Shown here: in pieces, positions 1-8,581 of the stretch
Numbering within the stretch: the first letter of the stretch is position 1
How the letters are laid out: each line of letters begins with the position of its first letter
DNA from: Myroides sp. JBRI-B21084
GTDB lineage: Bacteria; Bacteroidota; Bacteroidia; Flavobacteriales; Flavobacteriaceae
Assembly (NCBI RefSeq): GCF_030545015.1
Contig: NZ_CP120653.1
Coordinates: 620,001 to 684,000, forward strand
Length of the DNA stretch: 64,000 bases
Direction: 5' to 3'
Program-made: the position numbers and the translations under genes
Notes under the pieces: generated by a model
The model's input: only the letters and a program-made list of their open reading frames with translations
Told to the model about the DNA's origin: nothing
Database searches by the model: none

Positions 1-20
1 TTTAATTGTAAGGTTTAAAA

Positions 21-119
21 TTAGCGCATTATTTTTTTATACATTTTGTAAGCAAAATACGCTAAAAAAAGTAATACTACTGTTGCGATAAGTGGCAAAA
101 TTGCTAAAAGTACCTGCAT
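21..119 (-). CDS. small single-pass membrane protein (32 aa), hypothetical
   Basis: A 32-residue reading frame: MQVLLAILPLIATVV, a continuous hydrophobic stretch to about residue 24, then a short basic tail ending KKIMR. It would form one membrane helix with a positively charged inner end. An A-rich tract directly upstream of the ATG on the minus strand fits a Bacteroidota leader. It is divergent from the DUF423 gene. I do not recognise a family. The uninterrupted helix and clean basic tail favour a real gene, but at this length chance cannot be excluded. Confidence 0.35.
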   Translation of the reverse strand: MQVLLAILPLIATVVLLFLAYFAYKMYKKIMR

Positions 120-252
120 TGTTTTTTTTTTTTAGATTGATGTTTTTTTGCTTAAAAAAGCATCGTGTTATTGTATAAAATTACAAAAAATAGGTTTAGT
201 TAGTTAAAATGCTTTAAAATAATTTTTAAAGTGGTTTTTAATGAAAGATTTG

Positions 253-260
253 TACATTTG
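253..260 (+). promoter_or_regulatory. promoter -7 element TACATTTG for the DUF423 gene
   Basis: An exact match to the Bacteroidota -7 consensus TAnnTTTG, 13 bases before the ATG at 274. No clear -33 TTTG is seen at the usual spacing. Confidence 0.5.
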
Positions 261-273
261 AAAAAAATACAAA

Positions 274-666
274 ATGACTAAAAAGTTAGTAACGCTTGCC
301 GCTTTTTTTGGCTTTATAGCTATAATTTTAGGTGCTTTTGGTGCGCATGGTTTAAAAAAAGTGCTAACCGAAGCACAGTTAATAAGCTTTGAAACTGGGG
401 TGAAATACCAAATGTATCATGCATTGTTTTTATTGTTAATTGCACAATTAAGCATTTTAACCGATAAAAATAAACGTACCATAGGCATATTAACAACCGT
501 AGGCGTTTTTTTATTTTCAGGGTCGATATATTTATTGGCTACACAAGCGTTAACAGGTATCAATTTTAAATTTTTAGGTCCAATTACTCCAGTAGGTGGC
601 ATGTTTTTAATTACAAGTTGGTTTTTTACCGCTTTTTATTCAATGAAACAAAAAAACAATAAATAA
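274..666 (+). CDS. DUF423 family inner-membrane protein
   Basis: A 130-residue protein with four hydrophobic segments. It has the family hallmarks: GAFGAHGL near residue 21, YQMYHAL near residue 45, a glycine-rich FSGSIYLLA helix, and LGPITPVGG near residue 101. This is the DUF423 (YwdK-like) family, a widespread small membrane protein of unknown function. Length is normal. It is a single gene upstream of pckA, with its own TACATTTG promoter element. Identification is firm; function is unknown. Confidence 0.85.
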   Translation: MTKKLVTLAAFFGFIAIILGAFGAHGLKKVLTEAQLISFETGVKYQMYHALFLLLIAQLSILTDKNKRTIGILTTVGVFLFSGSIYLLATQALTGINFKFLGPITPVGGMFLITSWFFTAFYSMKQKNNK

Positions 667-687
667 AAAAAATAATAAATTTATTAG

Positions 688-695
688 TAAGTTTG
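688..695 (+). promoter_or_regulatory. promoter -7 element TAAGTTTG for pckA
   Basis: Matches TAnnTTTG, 35 bases before the pckA ATG, giving a leader of roughly 30 bases. No good -33 element was found. Confidence 0.45.
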
Positions 696-730
696 TAAGC
701 AAATTATTAATACAACACACAATTTAAGAT

Positions 731-2344
731 ATGGAAGTTTCAAAGGCAATCTCTTTGGATAAATATGGGATACAAAATGTAAGTGAAGTAATTTACAATC
801 CTTCGTATGATGAATTATTTAAAGCAGAAACAGATCAAAATTTAGAAGGTTTTGAACGCGGGCAAGTTTCAGAACTTGGTGCTGTAAATGTAATGACAGG
901 AGATTTTACAGGACGTTCTCCTAAAGATAAATATATAGTTAAAGACGCTGTTACAGAAAATACTATTTGGTGGACATCTGACAAAGCGAAAAACGATAAT
1001 AAACCAATTTCACAAGATACTTGGGAAGCGTTAAAGCAAAATGCTGCAGCTCAGTTATCTGGAAAAAAATTATATGTAATTGATGCTTTTTGTGGCGCAA
1101 ACGAAGATACGCGTTTAAAAGTGCGTTTTATTATGGAGGTGGCTTGGCAAGCACATTTTGTGAAAAATATGTTTATACGCCCTACCGAAGCAGAATTAGA
1201 TAACTTTGGTGAACCAGATTTTGTGGTGATTAACGCATCAAAAACATCTTTTACAGATTATAAAGCACATAACTTAAATTCAGAAGTTTACGTTGCTTTT
1301 AATTTAACTGAAAAAATGCAATTAATTGGCGGTACATGGTACGGCGGTGAAATGAAAAAGGGAATGTTTTCAATGATGAACTACTACTTGCCATTACAAG
1401 GAATTGCATCAATGCACTGTTCTGCAAACAAAGGTAAAGAAGGTGATGTTGCTGTTTTCTTTGGTTTGTCGGGTACAGGAAAAACAACTTTATCTACCGA
1501 TCCTAAACGCGAATTAATTGGCGATGATGAACACGGTTGGGATAACGATGGTGTGTTTAACTTTGAAGGTGGATGTTATGCTAAAACTATTGATTTAAGC
1601 AAAGAACACGAACCAGAAATTTTTGCAGCTATTAAACGCGATGCTTTATTAGAAAACGTTACATTAGATGCAAATGGTGTAATTGATTTTAAAGACGGTT
1701 CGGTTACACAAAACACACGTGTTTCTTACCCAATTGATCATATTGAAAACATTGTAAAACCGGTTTCAAAAGCAGGTCATGCTAAAAAAGTAATCTTTTT
1801 AACTGCCGATGCTTTTGGTGTAATGCCACCCGTTTCTAAATTAACACCCGAACAAACTAAATACTACTTTTTATCTGGCTTTACAGCAAAATTAGCAGGT
1901 ACAGAACGCGGAGTAACTCAGCCTGAACCTACTTTTTCTGCATGTTTTGGAAAAGCGTTTTTAAGCTTGCACCCAACAAAATACGGAGAAGAGTTAGTTA
2001 AAAAAATGGAAGAGCACCAAGCAACTGCCTATATGGTAAATACAGGTTGGAATGGTACTGGTAAACGTATTTCTATTAAAGATACACGCGCAATTATCGA
2101 TAGAATTTTAGATGGTTCTATTGAAAACGCAGAAACAAGTATTGTTCCAATATTTAATTTAGCAGTTCCAACAGCTTTAGAAGGTGTAGATACTAATATT
2201 TTAGATCCTCGTAACACCTACACAGATGCTGCAGAATGGCAAACAAAAGCTACAGATTTAGCAAAATTATTTGTAGAAAACTTTGTACAATATACCGATA
2301 ATGAAGAAGGAAAATCATTAGTTGCAGCAGGTCCGCAATTATAA
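731..2344 (+). CDS. pckA: phosphoenolpyruvate carboxykinase (ATP)
   Basis: Catalyses oxaloacetate + ATP to phosphoenolpyruvate + CO2 + ADP, the entry step of gluconeogenesis, in the cytosol. The 537 residues match the normal family length. Visible motifs: [11 protein letters not shown] near residue 58, the P-loop [11 protein letters not shown] at about 245-255, IGDDEHGW just after it (metal/ATP site), and the Arg-rich [10 protein letters not shown] segment. It is followed by a strong hairpin terminator and appears monocistronic. Nothing unusual. Confidence 0.97.
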   Translation: MEVSKAISLDKYGIQNVSEVIYNPSYDELFKAETDQNLEGFERGQVSELGAVNVMTGDFTGRSPKDKYIVKDAVTENTIWWTSDKAKNDNKPISQDTWEALKQNAAAQLSGKKLYVIDAFCGANEDTRLKVRFIMEVAWQAHFVKNMFIRPTEAELDNFGEPDFVVINASKTSFTDYKAHNLNSEVYVAFNLTEKMQLIGGTWYGGEMKKGMFSMMNYYLPLQGIASMHCSANKGKEGDVAVFFGLSGTGKTTLSTDPKRELIGDDEHGWDNDGVFNFEGGCYAKTIDLSKEHEPEIFAAIKRDALLENVTLDANGVIDFKDGSVTQNTRVSYPIDHIENIVKPVSKAGHAKKVIFLTADAFGVMPPVSKLTPEQTKYYFLSGFTAKLAGTERGVTQPEPTFSACFGKAFLSLHPTKYGEELVKKMEEHQATAYMVNTGWNGTGKRISIKDTRAIIDRILDGSIENAETSIVPIFNLAVPTALEGVDTNILDPRNTYTDAAEWQTKATDLAKLFVENFVQYTDNEEGKSLVAAGPQL

Positions 2345-2363
2345 TATTTCTTTAAATATAACA

Positions 2364-2397
2364 CAAAAGCACGGTGAAAAGCCGTGCTTTTGTTTTT
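2364..2397 (+). terminator. rho-independent terminator of pckA
   Basis: Stem CAAAAGCACGG / CCGTGCTTTTG (2364-2374 with 2382-2392), loop TGAAAAG, then a T-rich run. Its 3' arm overlaps the proposed -33 element of the speD promoter. Confidence 0.8.
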
Positions 2398-2418
2398 AAT
2401 TTACTTTTTTTATATTTG
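2389..2418 (+). promoter_or_regulatory. promoter of the speD-led operon
   Basis: TTTG at 2389-2392 and TATATTTG at 2411-2418, separated by 18 bases, close to the Bacteroidota pattern TTTG-N19-21-TAnnTTTG. Transcription would start near 2424, which rules out an in-frame start at 2384 for speD and supports the ATG at 2447. Confidence 0.6.
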
Positions 2419-2446
2419 TAAAAAAACACTTAGGTTTTACGCACAT

Positions 2447-2803
2447 ATGCCAAACTACAATCCGGGTTTACACAAATTATTAACGCTGCAAGTAGCTGCG
2501 AACGAACTGTTAACCTCAACTCAAAAATTTATCGATTTTGCTAAACAAACTATTCAAAATTTTAATTTAGAAATAGTAGGTATATCACACCATACTTTTG
2601 ACCAAGGGGGGTATACAGTAGCAATTTGTTTAAAAGAATCGCACATTTGCATACATACGTGGCCCGAATTTAAACAACTTACGTTAGATATTTATTTGTG
2701 TAATTATTTAAACGATAATTCGCAAAAAGTAGAAGATTTAGGTGCTGTTTTTAAAGATTTTTTTAAAGCCGAAGTTCTTAACGAAACCAATGTACGTCGC
2801 TAA
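2447..2803 (+). CDS. speD: S-adenosylmethionine decarboxylase proenzyme
   Basis: Decarboxylates S-adenosylmethionine to the aminopropyl donor used for polyamine synthesis. It is a 118-residue short bacterial-type enzyme. The self-processing site ESH-x-x-IHTWPE is present: Ser65 would become the pyruvoyl cofactor, and His70 and Cys85 sit exactly where the Thermotoga enzyme has His68 and Cys83. The start at 2447 is chosen because the promoter lies inside the longer in-frame ORF. The stop shares a base with the next start (TAATG), so translation is probably coupled. It is the first gene of a six-gene operon with an aminopropyltransferase, which fits its role. Confidence 0.93.
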   Translation: MPNYNPGLHKLLTLQVAANELLTSTQKFIDFAKQTIQNFNLEIVGISHHTFDQGGYTVAICLKESHICIHTWPEFKQLTLDIYLCNYLNDNSQKVEDLGAVFKDFFKAEVLNETNVRR

Positions 2804-4203
2804 TGAAAACTACTTATCAATGCAGTGATTGTTTAAATACAACCGAATTAGCATATACTAAACTAAAACCCCAAACATTTGTTTGTCCCGATTGTTGCAG
2901 CGTATCTTTTATTAATGAAAGTACAACCGAATATGCAGGTAAATTAAACGGAAAATTTAAAAACGTTTATGCTGAGCTTAACGAAAGTATTGTTTATAAA
3001 GGGAAGACCTACTATATAGTTGGTATTTGTACCAAAACCGAAAAAGGAAGTTATGTAGATTGGAACGAATATATTTTAAGCGATTACGACGGAAATTTAA
3101 TTTTTTTAGCACACGGTAGTGATTTTAATTCTTTTTTGGAAGAAGTGGAGCTAACACCTGCTATGCAAGAACAATTAAAAGTTGGCGGAACCATTAATTA
3201 CAAAACATCGGGTTACGATTTTGATTTTGCGCAATACGCCCAAACTGTCGCTGCAAAAGGGATATTCTTTAATAAAATTTTTGAAGAATCGTACAACCGT
3301 ACTTTTCAAAATACATATTACGATACTAAATTTTTATCGGTAGAAAAATACAAAGATGTTACCGAAGTTTTTCATGGCGAATATTTAAACAAAACCAGTT
3401 TTAGAAAATTATTTGTAAAAGAACGCGAAGTGTTGTATAATAACAACAGTGTGCTTAAAAATTTAGCGTTGTTTTTTGCATTAATTTCATTAGTAATGGG
3501 CTTGCTTCATTTTATTTTAAATTATAATAATATTGATAGTTTTACTTATAAAAACAGCATTGTAAAATCAAACACAACAGTTTCACAGTTTATAAGTAGC
3601 CCTTTTAAAGTTGTTGGAAACGATAAAAAAGTGAAGTTGTCTTTTATTTCCGAAGTACAAAACGATAATGTTACATTAGATGTTTCGCTAGTGAATGAAA
3701 AAACCAATGCCACTTACGTAACCGAAACTTTTAAGCATTTTGCAAACATACAAAACCACGCTTCGGGTAACGAAATTACTTTTTGCGGTGTTGGTCAAGG
3801 AACATATCACTTAGCGTTTCATTACAGCGCGCCTACAAATATGTTAGCCACAAATTATGATGTGGACTATACAGTGAAAATAGGCGGTGTAAGCAATGCA
3901 TGGCTTTATATAGCAGTAATTTTAACTTTTTTGGTTGGTTATTTGTACTATACAAGTATTGTTAACCGTAACCATATTAACAACGTTATAAATTTTAATG
4001 ATTTGTTGCGTTATAATAATCACGAAATTTTTAAATATGCAATTGGTGTTATTGTAGTTTACATGCTAGGTAACTTTTTGTTTATATCTAATTATACATG
4101 TAATTCTTCAAAAGTTAATACCGAATTAGAAAACGCCTCGTATACAGGTAACAGAACACATTTTGTATCACGTACATATTCATCGGGAGCTTCCCATAAA
4201 TAA
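2803..4203 (+). CDS. zinc-ribbon plus DUF4178 membrane protein
   Basis: 466 residues of unknown function. The N-terminus has a zinc-ribbon pattern, Cys7-x2-Cys10 and Cys28-x2-Cys31. It is followed by a soluble DUF4178-like region (YKGKTYYIVGIC, WNEYILSD, then a glycine/Phe-rich strand pattern, roughly residues 60-130). After a large soluble part come about three membrane helices (about 222-240, 366-386, 410-430), with a predicted extracytoplasmic beta-rich stretch between the first two. The gene overlaps speD by one base and ends 6 bases before the DUF350 gene. DUF4178 proteins are known neighbours of DUF350 and polyamine genes in bacteria. A partner or scaffold role is inference. Confidence 0.72.
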   Translation: MKTTYQCSDCLNTTELAYTKLKPQTFVCPDCCSVSFINESTTEYAGKLNGKFKNVYAELNESIVYKGKTYYIVGICTKTEKGSYVDWNEYILSDYDGNLIFLAHGSDFNSFLEEVELTPAMQEQLKVGGTINYKTSGYDFDFAQYAQTVAAKGIFFNKIFEESYNRTFQNTYYDTKFLSVEKYKDVTEVFHGEYLNKTSFRKLFVKEREVLYNNNSVLKNLALFFALISLVMGLLHFILNYNNIDSFTYKNSIVKSNTTVSQFISSPFKVVGNDKKVKLSFISEVQNDNVTLDVSLVNEKTNATYVTETFKHFANIQNHASGNEITFCGVGQGTYHLAFHYSAPTNMLATNYDVDYTVKIGGVSNAWLYIAVILTFLVGYLYYTSIVNRNHINNVINFNDLLRYNNHEIFKYAIGVIVVYMLGNFLFISNYTCNSSKVNTELENASYTGNRTHFVSRTYSSGASHK

Positions 4204-4209
4204 AAAATT

Positions 4210-4422
4210 ATGCAACAAATTTTAAACGGAATAACAAACTCGGTAATCTATTCAATAGTAGGAATCGTAATTTTATTAATTGCGTACTTAATTGTAGAAA
4301 AATTAACGCCCGAAAATTCATGGAAAGAAATAGTTCAAAATAAAAACATAGCACTTGCTATTGTTTTTGCAGCATTTATTATAGGTATTGCCTTAATTAT
4401 AAGTGCGTCTTTACATGGATAA
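4210..4422 (+). CDS. DUF350 family small membrane protein
   Basis: 70 residues with two hydrophobic helices (about 13-30 and 46-66) joined by a charged loop. The C-terminal signature is NIALAIVFAAFIIGIALIISAS, typical of DUF350/UPF0719 proteins, here in a half-size form with one repeat instead of two. In E. coli a DUF350 protein (YjfL) lies in a cluster with a PspA-like protein and a glutathionylspermidine synthase-like protein, so a link with polyamines and the membrane recurs. Its last 8 bases overlap the next gene. Biochemical function is unknown. Confidence 0.82.
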   Translation: MQQILNGITNSVIYSIVGIVILLIAYLIVEKLTPENSWKEIVQNKNIALAIVFAAFIIGIALIISASLHG

Positions 4423-5929
4423 AAACAAAAGGTTTCAGCTTTTTTTACTTGTTTCGGTATTCATTGTATCAACCTGTGGCTTAATTTACGAATTAGTAGC
4501 CGGTGCATTGGCAAGTTATTTATTAGGCGATTCTGTTAAACAATTTTCATTTATTATTGGCACCTATTTGTTTTCTATGGGTGTTGGATCTTTTTTAGCC
4601 AAATACATAAAAAGAAATTTAATAGATCGATTTATAGAAATTGAACTTTTAATTGGGATTATTGGCGGATTAAGCTCGGTAATTTTATTTGTGCTTTTTC
4701 AAAAAATATCTCATTTTCAGTTCATACTGTATTTTTTTGTTTTTTTAACGGGATGTTTATCAGGTATGGAAATTCCTATACTTATGAACATTTTAAAAAA
4801 CCGTGTAACCTTTCGTGAACTGGTTTCAGATGTTTTTACGTTTGATTATATAGGCGCATTAATAGCATCGGTTTTGTTTCCAACCCTTCTAATTCCGTAT
4901 TTAGGCGTAATGGGTACGTCGTTAGTGTTTGGTATTGTTAATATTTTAGTAGCTATAACCTTATGTGTTTTTTTACGAAACGAAATTTTTAACCTGCGTG
5001 CCTTGCAAGTTAAAGCAGGTTTTTGCTTGGTTGTATTAATTACAACTTTTGCATACTCTAACAAACTATTGCAATATACCGAAAGTAATTTGTATCAAAA
5101 CAATATTATTTACAAACACAGTACACCTTATCAACGTATTATTTTAACCGAAAGCAACGGCAACTATCAATTGTTTTTAAATAACAATTTACAGTTTAAT
5201 ACAAAAGATGAATACCGATACCACGAAGTATTGGTACATCCGGCAATGGCTGCAGCAAAATCGGTTTCAAAAGTATTGGTTTTAGGTGGCGGCGATGGTT
5301 TAGCTGTACGCGAAGTTTTAAAATATAAAGATGTTAAAAAAGTTACTTTAGTAGATTTAGACGCAGGAATGACCAATTTGTTTAAAACAAACGAAATTCT
5401 TACAAAGCATAATAAAAATTCATTAAATAACTCTAAAGTTACTGTTTATAACGCCGATGCTTTTATTTGGTTGCAACAAAATAAAGAAAAATACGATGTA
5501 GTTATTATCGATTTTCCAGATCCTTCAAATTATAGTTTAGGTAAACTGTACACCACTTATTTTTATAAAACATTACACAACAGTTTAACTGCCAATAGTG
5601 TGGTTACGGTACAAACAACTTCGCCTTATTATGCGCCTAAATCGTACTGGTGTGTACATGAAACCATAGCATCAGTGTATCCCAACGTGTTAGGGTACCA
5701 CACCTATGTACCGTCGTTTGGGGAATGGGGGTTTGCACTATTTTCACCCAATAATTTGGTTCGATTAGAAAAAGTAAATCGCAAATTAAATCAACTTAAA
5801 TTTTACAATTACAATTTAAAACAATACACTATTTTTTCTGAAGATATGAAAGCAGAAAAAGTAGAAGTTAATCGTTTAGATAACCAATCGTTAGTAAGGT
5901 ATTTTGATGAAGAATGGAGCAAAATTTAA
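4415..5929 (+). CDS. membrane-anchored aminopropyltransferase (spermidine synthase-like)
   Basis: Predicted to transfer an aminopropyl group from decarboxylated AdoMet (made by the neighbouring speD product) to an amine. Residues 1-215 form about seven membrane helices; residues 225-500 are a spermidine-synthase Rossmann domain. Active-site signatures are visible: Gln260 and DEYRYHE (265-271), GGGDG (291-295), and the catalytic Asp366 in IIDFPDP. The usual Glu of vEID in the nucleoside pocket is Asp314 (VDLD). The start at 4415 is chosen over one 12 bases upstream because it gives the normal 8-base overlap. Substrate amine and membrane topology are not deducible; soluble SpeE is about 280-300 aa, so the membrane half is an addition. 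Confidence 0.85.
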   Translation: MDKNKRFQLFLLVSVFIVSTCGLIYELVAGALASYLLGDSVKQFSFIIGTYLFSMGVGSFLAKYIKRNLIDRFIEIELLIGIIGGLSSVILFVLFQKISHFQFILYFFVFLTGCLSGMEIPILMNILKNRVTFRELVSDVFTFDYIGALIASVLFPTLLIPYLGVMGTSLVFGIVNILVAITLCVFLRNEIFNLRALQVKAGFCLVVLITTFAYSNKLLQYTESNLYQNNIIYKHSTPYQRIILTESNGNYQLFLNNNLQFNTKDEYRYHEVLVHPAMAAAKSVSKVLVLGGGDGLAVREVLKYKDVKKVTLVDLDAGMTNLFKTNEILTKHNKNSLNNSKVTVYNADAFIWLQQNKEKYDVVIIDFPDPSNYSLGKLYTTYFYKTLHNSLTANSVVTVQTTSPYYAPKSYWCVHETIASVYPNVLGYHTYVPSFGEWGFALFSPNNLVRLEKVNRKLNQLKFYNYNLKQYTIFSEDMKAEKVEVNRLDNQSLVRYFDEEWSKI

Positions 5930-7520
5930 CGGCAATCGCAGGCAATTCTTTAAAACCACTTTATTCGCAATTGCTGCGCTTCCGTTTATTCAATCGTGTG
6001 AAAAAACAGTTGTAAAATTAATTTTTAAAATTACAGGTACTAATCATATTTTAGGACATAAATTACGCACGAACGATTTCCCTAAACCAACCGAAACCAT
6101 TCACGAAGATATTTTAATAATTGGTGGAGGTATTTCGGGCTTGTCGGCCGCACGTTGGTTAACCAAAAATAATGTTACAAATTTTAAATTAATAGAATTA
6201 GAAGATGATTTAGGAGGAAATTCGTTAGGTAAACAAAACGCTGTAAGTGAATATCCAGTGGCAGCACATTATTTGCCATTACCAAACCTAACTAATAAAG
6301 ATTTGCTTGATTTTTTGTATGAAAGTAACGTGATTACTCATTTTTCTGATAATGGATCACCTGTTTACAACGAATCGTATCTTTGTTTTTCGCCTCAAGA
6401 ACGTTTGTTTATTCATAATTATTGGCAAGATGGGTTGGTGCCTACTTATGGAATCACTAAAGAAGCAACCGAAGCCTTTGAATCATTCGAAAAAAAAATG
6501 CAATTTTATAAAAGTGCTGTTGGTACCGACGGAGCTTTTGCTTTTGATATCCCTTTAAATGCCTCTTCAACCGATAAAGAGTTTACTCAATTAGATACAT
6601 TTACGTTTAAAGAATGGTTAATTAAAAATGAATTAAATAACGAAACCCTTTTTGTGTACTTAAATTATTGTTGTAAAGACGATTATGGTATTGGTATAGA
6701 TAAAGTTTCGGCATGGGCTGGTATTCATTATTTTTGTTCAAGAAAAAACAGCAACCATAACGTATTAACGTGGCCTGAGGGCAACCACTTTTTATCTAAA
6801 AAGTTTAATCCTTATGTAAAAAATAAGGTTCAAAAAAACAGTTTGGTTTATAGCGTAAAAATTAAAAACAAACAAGCCGTAGTTTGTGTTTACAATAGTA
6901 TTTCTAAAAAATCTACTCAAATCATAGCTAAAAAAATAATACTTGCTACACCGCAATTTGTAAATGCTTATTTGTTAGAAAACAGAAGTAAACTTACCAC
7001 AAAGTTTCAATACGCACCATGGATAACAGCCACATTAACAGTTAAAAAGTTTCCGGTGGGCGAGGGGGCATCGCTTTCGTGGGATAATGTAATTCACAAC
7101 GGTTTTGGATTAGGGTATATTTACAACCAGCATCAAACCTTAAATCAGTACCATCCGCCTTTTTCAATAACATATTACGCAGCGTTATGTGCAAACGATT
7201 TAAAAACAGAACGTAGAAATTTGTTAACAAATAGTGATTATTATTGGAGAAATATTGTTTTAAACGATTTAGAAAAAGCGCATTATGGCATATCAAACGA
7301 AGTTTTAGAAATGGAAATTCACAAAAAGGGACATGGAATGATTAGTCCTTTTCCTAATTTTATTTTTTCAGAAGAAATTAAAACTGCCGCGCACCCAATC
7401 AATCAAACCATTTACTTTGCGCATTCAGATTTAAGTGGTATTTCAATTTTTGAAGAAGCATTTTATCAAGGAATTAAAGCAGCTAAACAATTGTTACATG
7501 ACTCAACCTTGGATACATAA
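5907..7520 (+). CDS. Tat-exported FAD-dependent amine oxidase-like oxidoreductase
   Basis: 537 residues. The N-terminus carries a twin-arginine motif, NRRQFFK (Arg11, Arg12), a hydrophobic stretch and LPFIQSC, where Cys31 could be a lipobox cysteine, so a folded flavoprotein attached outside the cytosol is likely. The FAD-binding motif DILIIGGGISGLSAARW (about 68-84) and a downstream ELEDDLGGNS segment place it in the NAD(P)/FAD amine-oxidase superfamily. The TTG three bases upstream is a possible start, but ATG 5907 is preferred. It overlaps the aminopropyltransferase by 23 bases, suggesting it acts on that product or a related amine; this is inference. Confidence 0.78.
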   Translation: MKNGAKFNGNRRQFFKTTLFAIAALPFIQSCEKTVVKLIFKITGTNHILGHKLRTNDFPKPTETIHEDILIIGGGISGLSAARWLTKNNVTNFKLIELEDDLGGNSLGKQNAVSEYPVAAHYLPLPNLTNKDLLDFLYESNVITHFSDNGSPVYNESYLCFSPQERLFIHNYWQDGLVPTYGITKEATEAFESFEKKMQFYKSAVGTDGAFAFDIPLNASSTDKEFTQLDTFTFKEWLIKNELNNETLFVYLNYCCKDDYGIGIDKVSAWAGIHYFCSRKNSNHNVLTWPEGNHFLSKKFNPYVKNKVQKNSLVYSVKIKNKQAVVCVYNSISKKSTQIIAKKIILATPQFVNAYLLENRSKLTTKFQYAPWITATLTVKKFPVGEGASLSWDNVIHNGFGLGYIYNQHQTLNQYHPPFSITYYAALCANDLKTERRNLLTNSDYYWRNIVLNDLEKAHYGISNEVLEMEIHKKGHGMISPFPNFIFSEEIKTAAHPINQTIYFAHSDLSGISIFEEAFYQGIKAAKQLLHDSTLDT

Positions 7521-8511
7521 AAAACAAACCGATTTGCTTTTCATTATTGCGCCACCTTTTTTGGTTGCATTATTGGTGTGTATGTTTCACAGCCAGTTTA
7601 CAGTAATTCAGCAAAAATTTTCGTTTATAACGTGGTTGTTTTTTATTGTTTTTATTGATGTTGCTCACGTTTACGCATCGCTTTTTAAAACCTACTTGAG
7701 TAAAACCGAACTAAAAAAACACAAAAAATTGTTTACGTGGGTACCTATTTTAAGTTTATTTGTGGGCAGTTTGTGCTATTTAGTTAGCGCTTCTTTTTTT
7801 TGGGTTGTGTTGGCTTATATTGCTGTTTTTCATTTTATTAGACAACAATATGGTTTTATGCGTATTTATAGTAGAGCCGAAGTTAAAACTAGAAAAAAGC
7901 TTTTGTTTGATAAAATAGTAATTTACAATGCAACAATTTATCCAATGATGTTTTGGTTTTTAAACCCAAACCGAAACTTTAATTGGTTTATGCCTAATGA
8001 GTTTCTACAAATAAATAGCCCTTTAATTAGCCAAATACTTTTTATAGTTTATTTGATTGTTTTTTTTGTGTATTTAATAAATTTAATATGGGTTTATAAA
8101 ACATGCAAGTACTTTAATTTGCCTAAAACGTTATTAATTTTAGGTACGTATTTATCATGGTATTTAGGAATTGTACATTACAATAACGAACTTATTTTTA
8201 CGGCTTTTAACGTGGTTTCTCATGGTGTGCCTTATATGGCGTTAATTTATTTTACACAATCTGCTCAAAATAGTGGTTTTAAATTTATAAAAGAAAAATG
8301 GGCGTTGCCTTTTTTATTTGTGATTGTTTTATTGATTTTAGCTTTTGTTGAAGAGTTTATTTGGGAAGTTACCGTTTGGCAAGAACATATTTATGTAGAC
8401 GATACTTGGTATATGCCGCAATTTCTTCATTTTATTTGGATTCCTTTATTAGCTTTGCCTCAAATTACTCATTATGTTTTAGATGGATTTATTTGGAAAT
8501 CGAAAAAATAA
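7498..8511 (+). CDS. polytopic membrane protein with conserved-looking His motifs, unknown
   Basis: 337 residues and about eight hydrophobic helices. Polar motifs sit in or next to helices: IDVAHVYASLFKTYL, FHFIRQQYGFMRIY, NVVSHGVPYMALIY and ITHYVLDGFIWK. His residues next to Asp, Arg, Gln and Tyr at membrane faces look like metal or cofactor ligands rather than plain helix packing, as in membrane oxidases and hydroxylases; this is inference. The start at 7498 overlaps the FAD gene by 23 bases; the longer in-frame start would overlap it by 86. It ends the operon. I do not recognise a named family. Confidence 0.7.
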   Translation: MTQPWIHKKQTDLLFIIAPPFLVALLVCMFHSQFTVIQQKFSFITWLFFIVFIDVAHVYASLFKTYLSKTELKKHKKLFTWVPILSLFVGSLCYLVSASFFWVVLAYIAVFHFIRQQYGFMRIYSRAEVKTRKKLLFDKIVIYNATIYPMMFWFLNPNRNFNWFMPNEFLQINSPLISQILFIVYLIVFFVYLINLIWVYKTCKYFNLPKTLLILGTYLSWYLGIVHYNNELIFTAFNVVSHGVPYMALIYFTQSAQNSGFKFIKEKWALPFLFVIVLLILAFVEEFIWEVTVWQEHIYVDDTWYMPQFLHFIWIPLLALPQITHYVLDGFIWKSKK

Positions 8512-8551
8512 ATTCTTAATCTACATTAATTTTTATTTGATTTTCATGTTT

Positions 8552-8559
8552 TAAATTTG
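8552..8559 (+). promoter_or_regulatory. promoter -7 element TAAATTTG for the YceI gene
   Basis: Exact TAnnTTTG match 22 bases before the ATG. It suggests yceI has its own promoter although no terminator separates it from the operon upstream. Confidence 0.5.
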
Positions 8560-8581
8560 TTTCAACATAAATATAAATAAA

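Noticed and set aside
2384..2446. Longer in-frame start for speD adding a hydrophobic N-terminus
   Set aside because: The promoter TATATTTG lies inside this stretch; the family start fits 2447.
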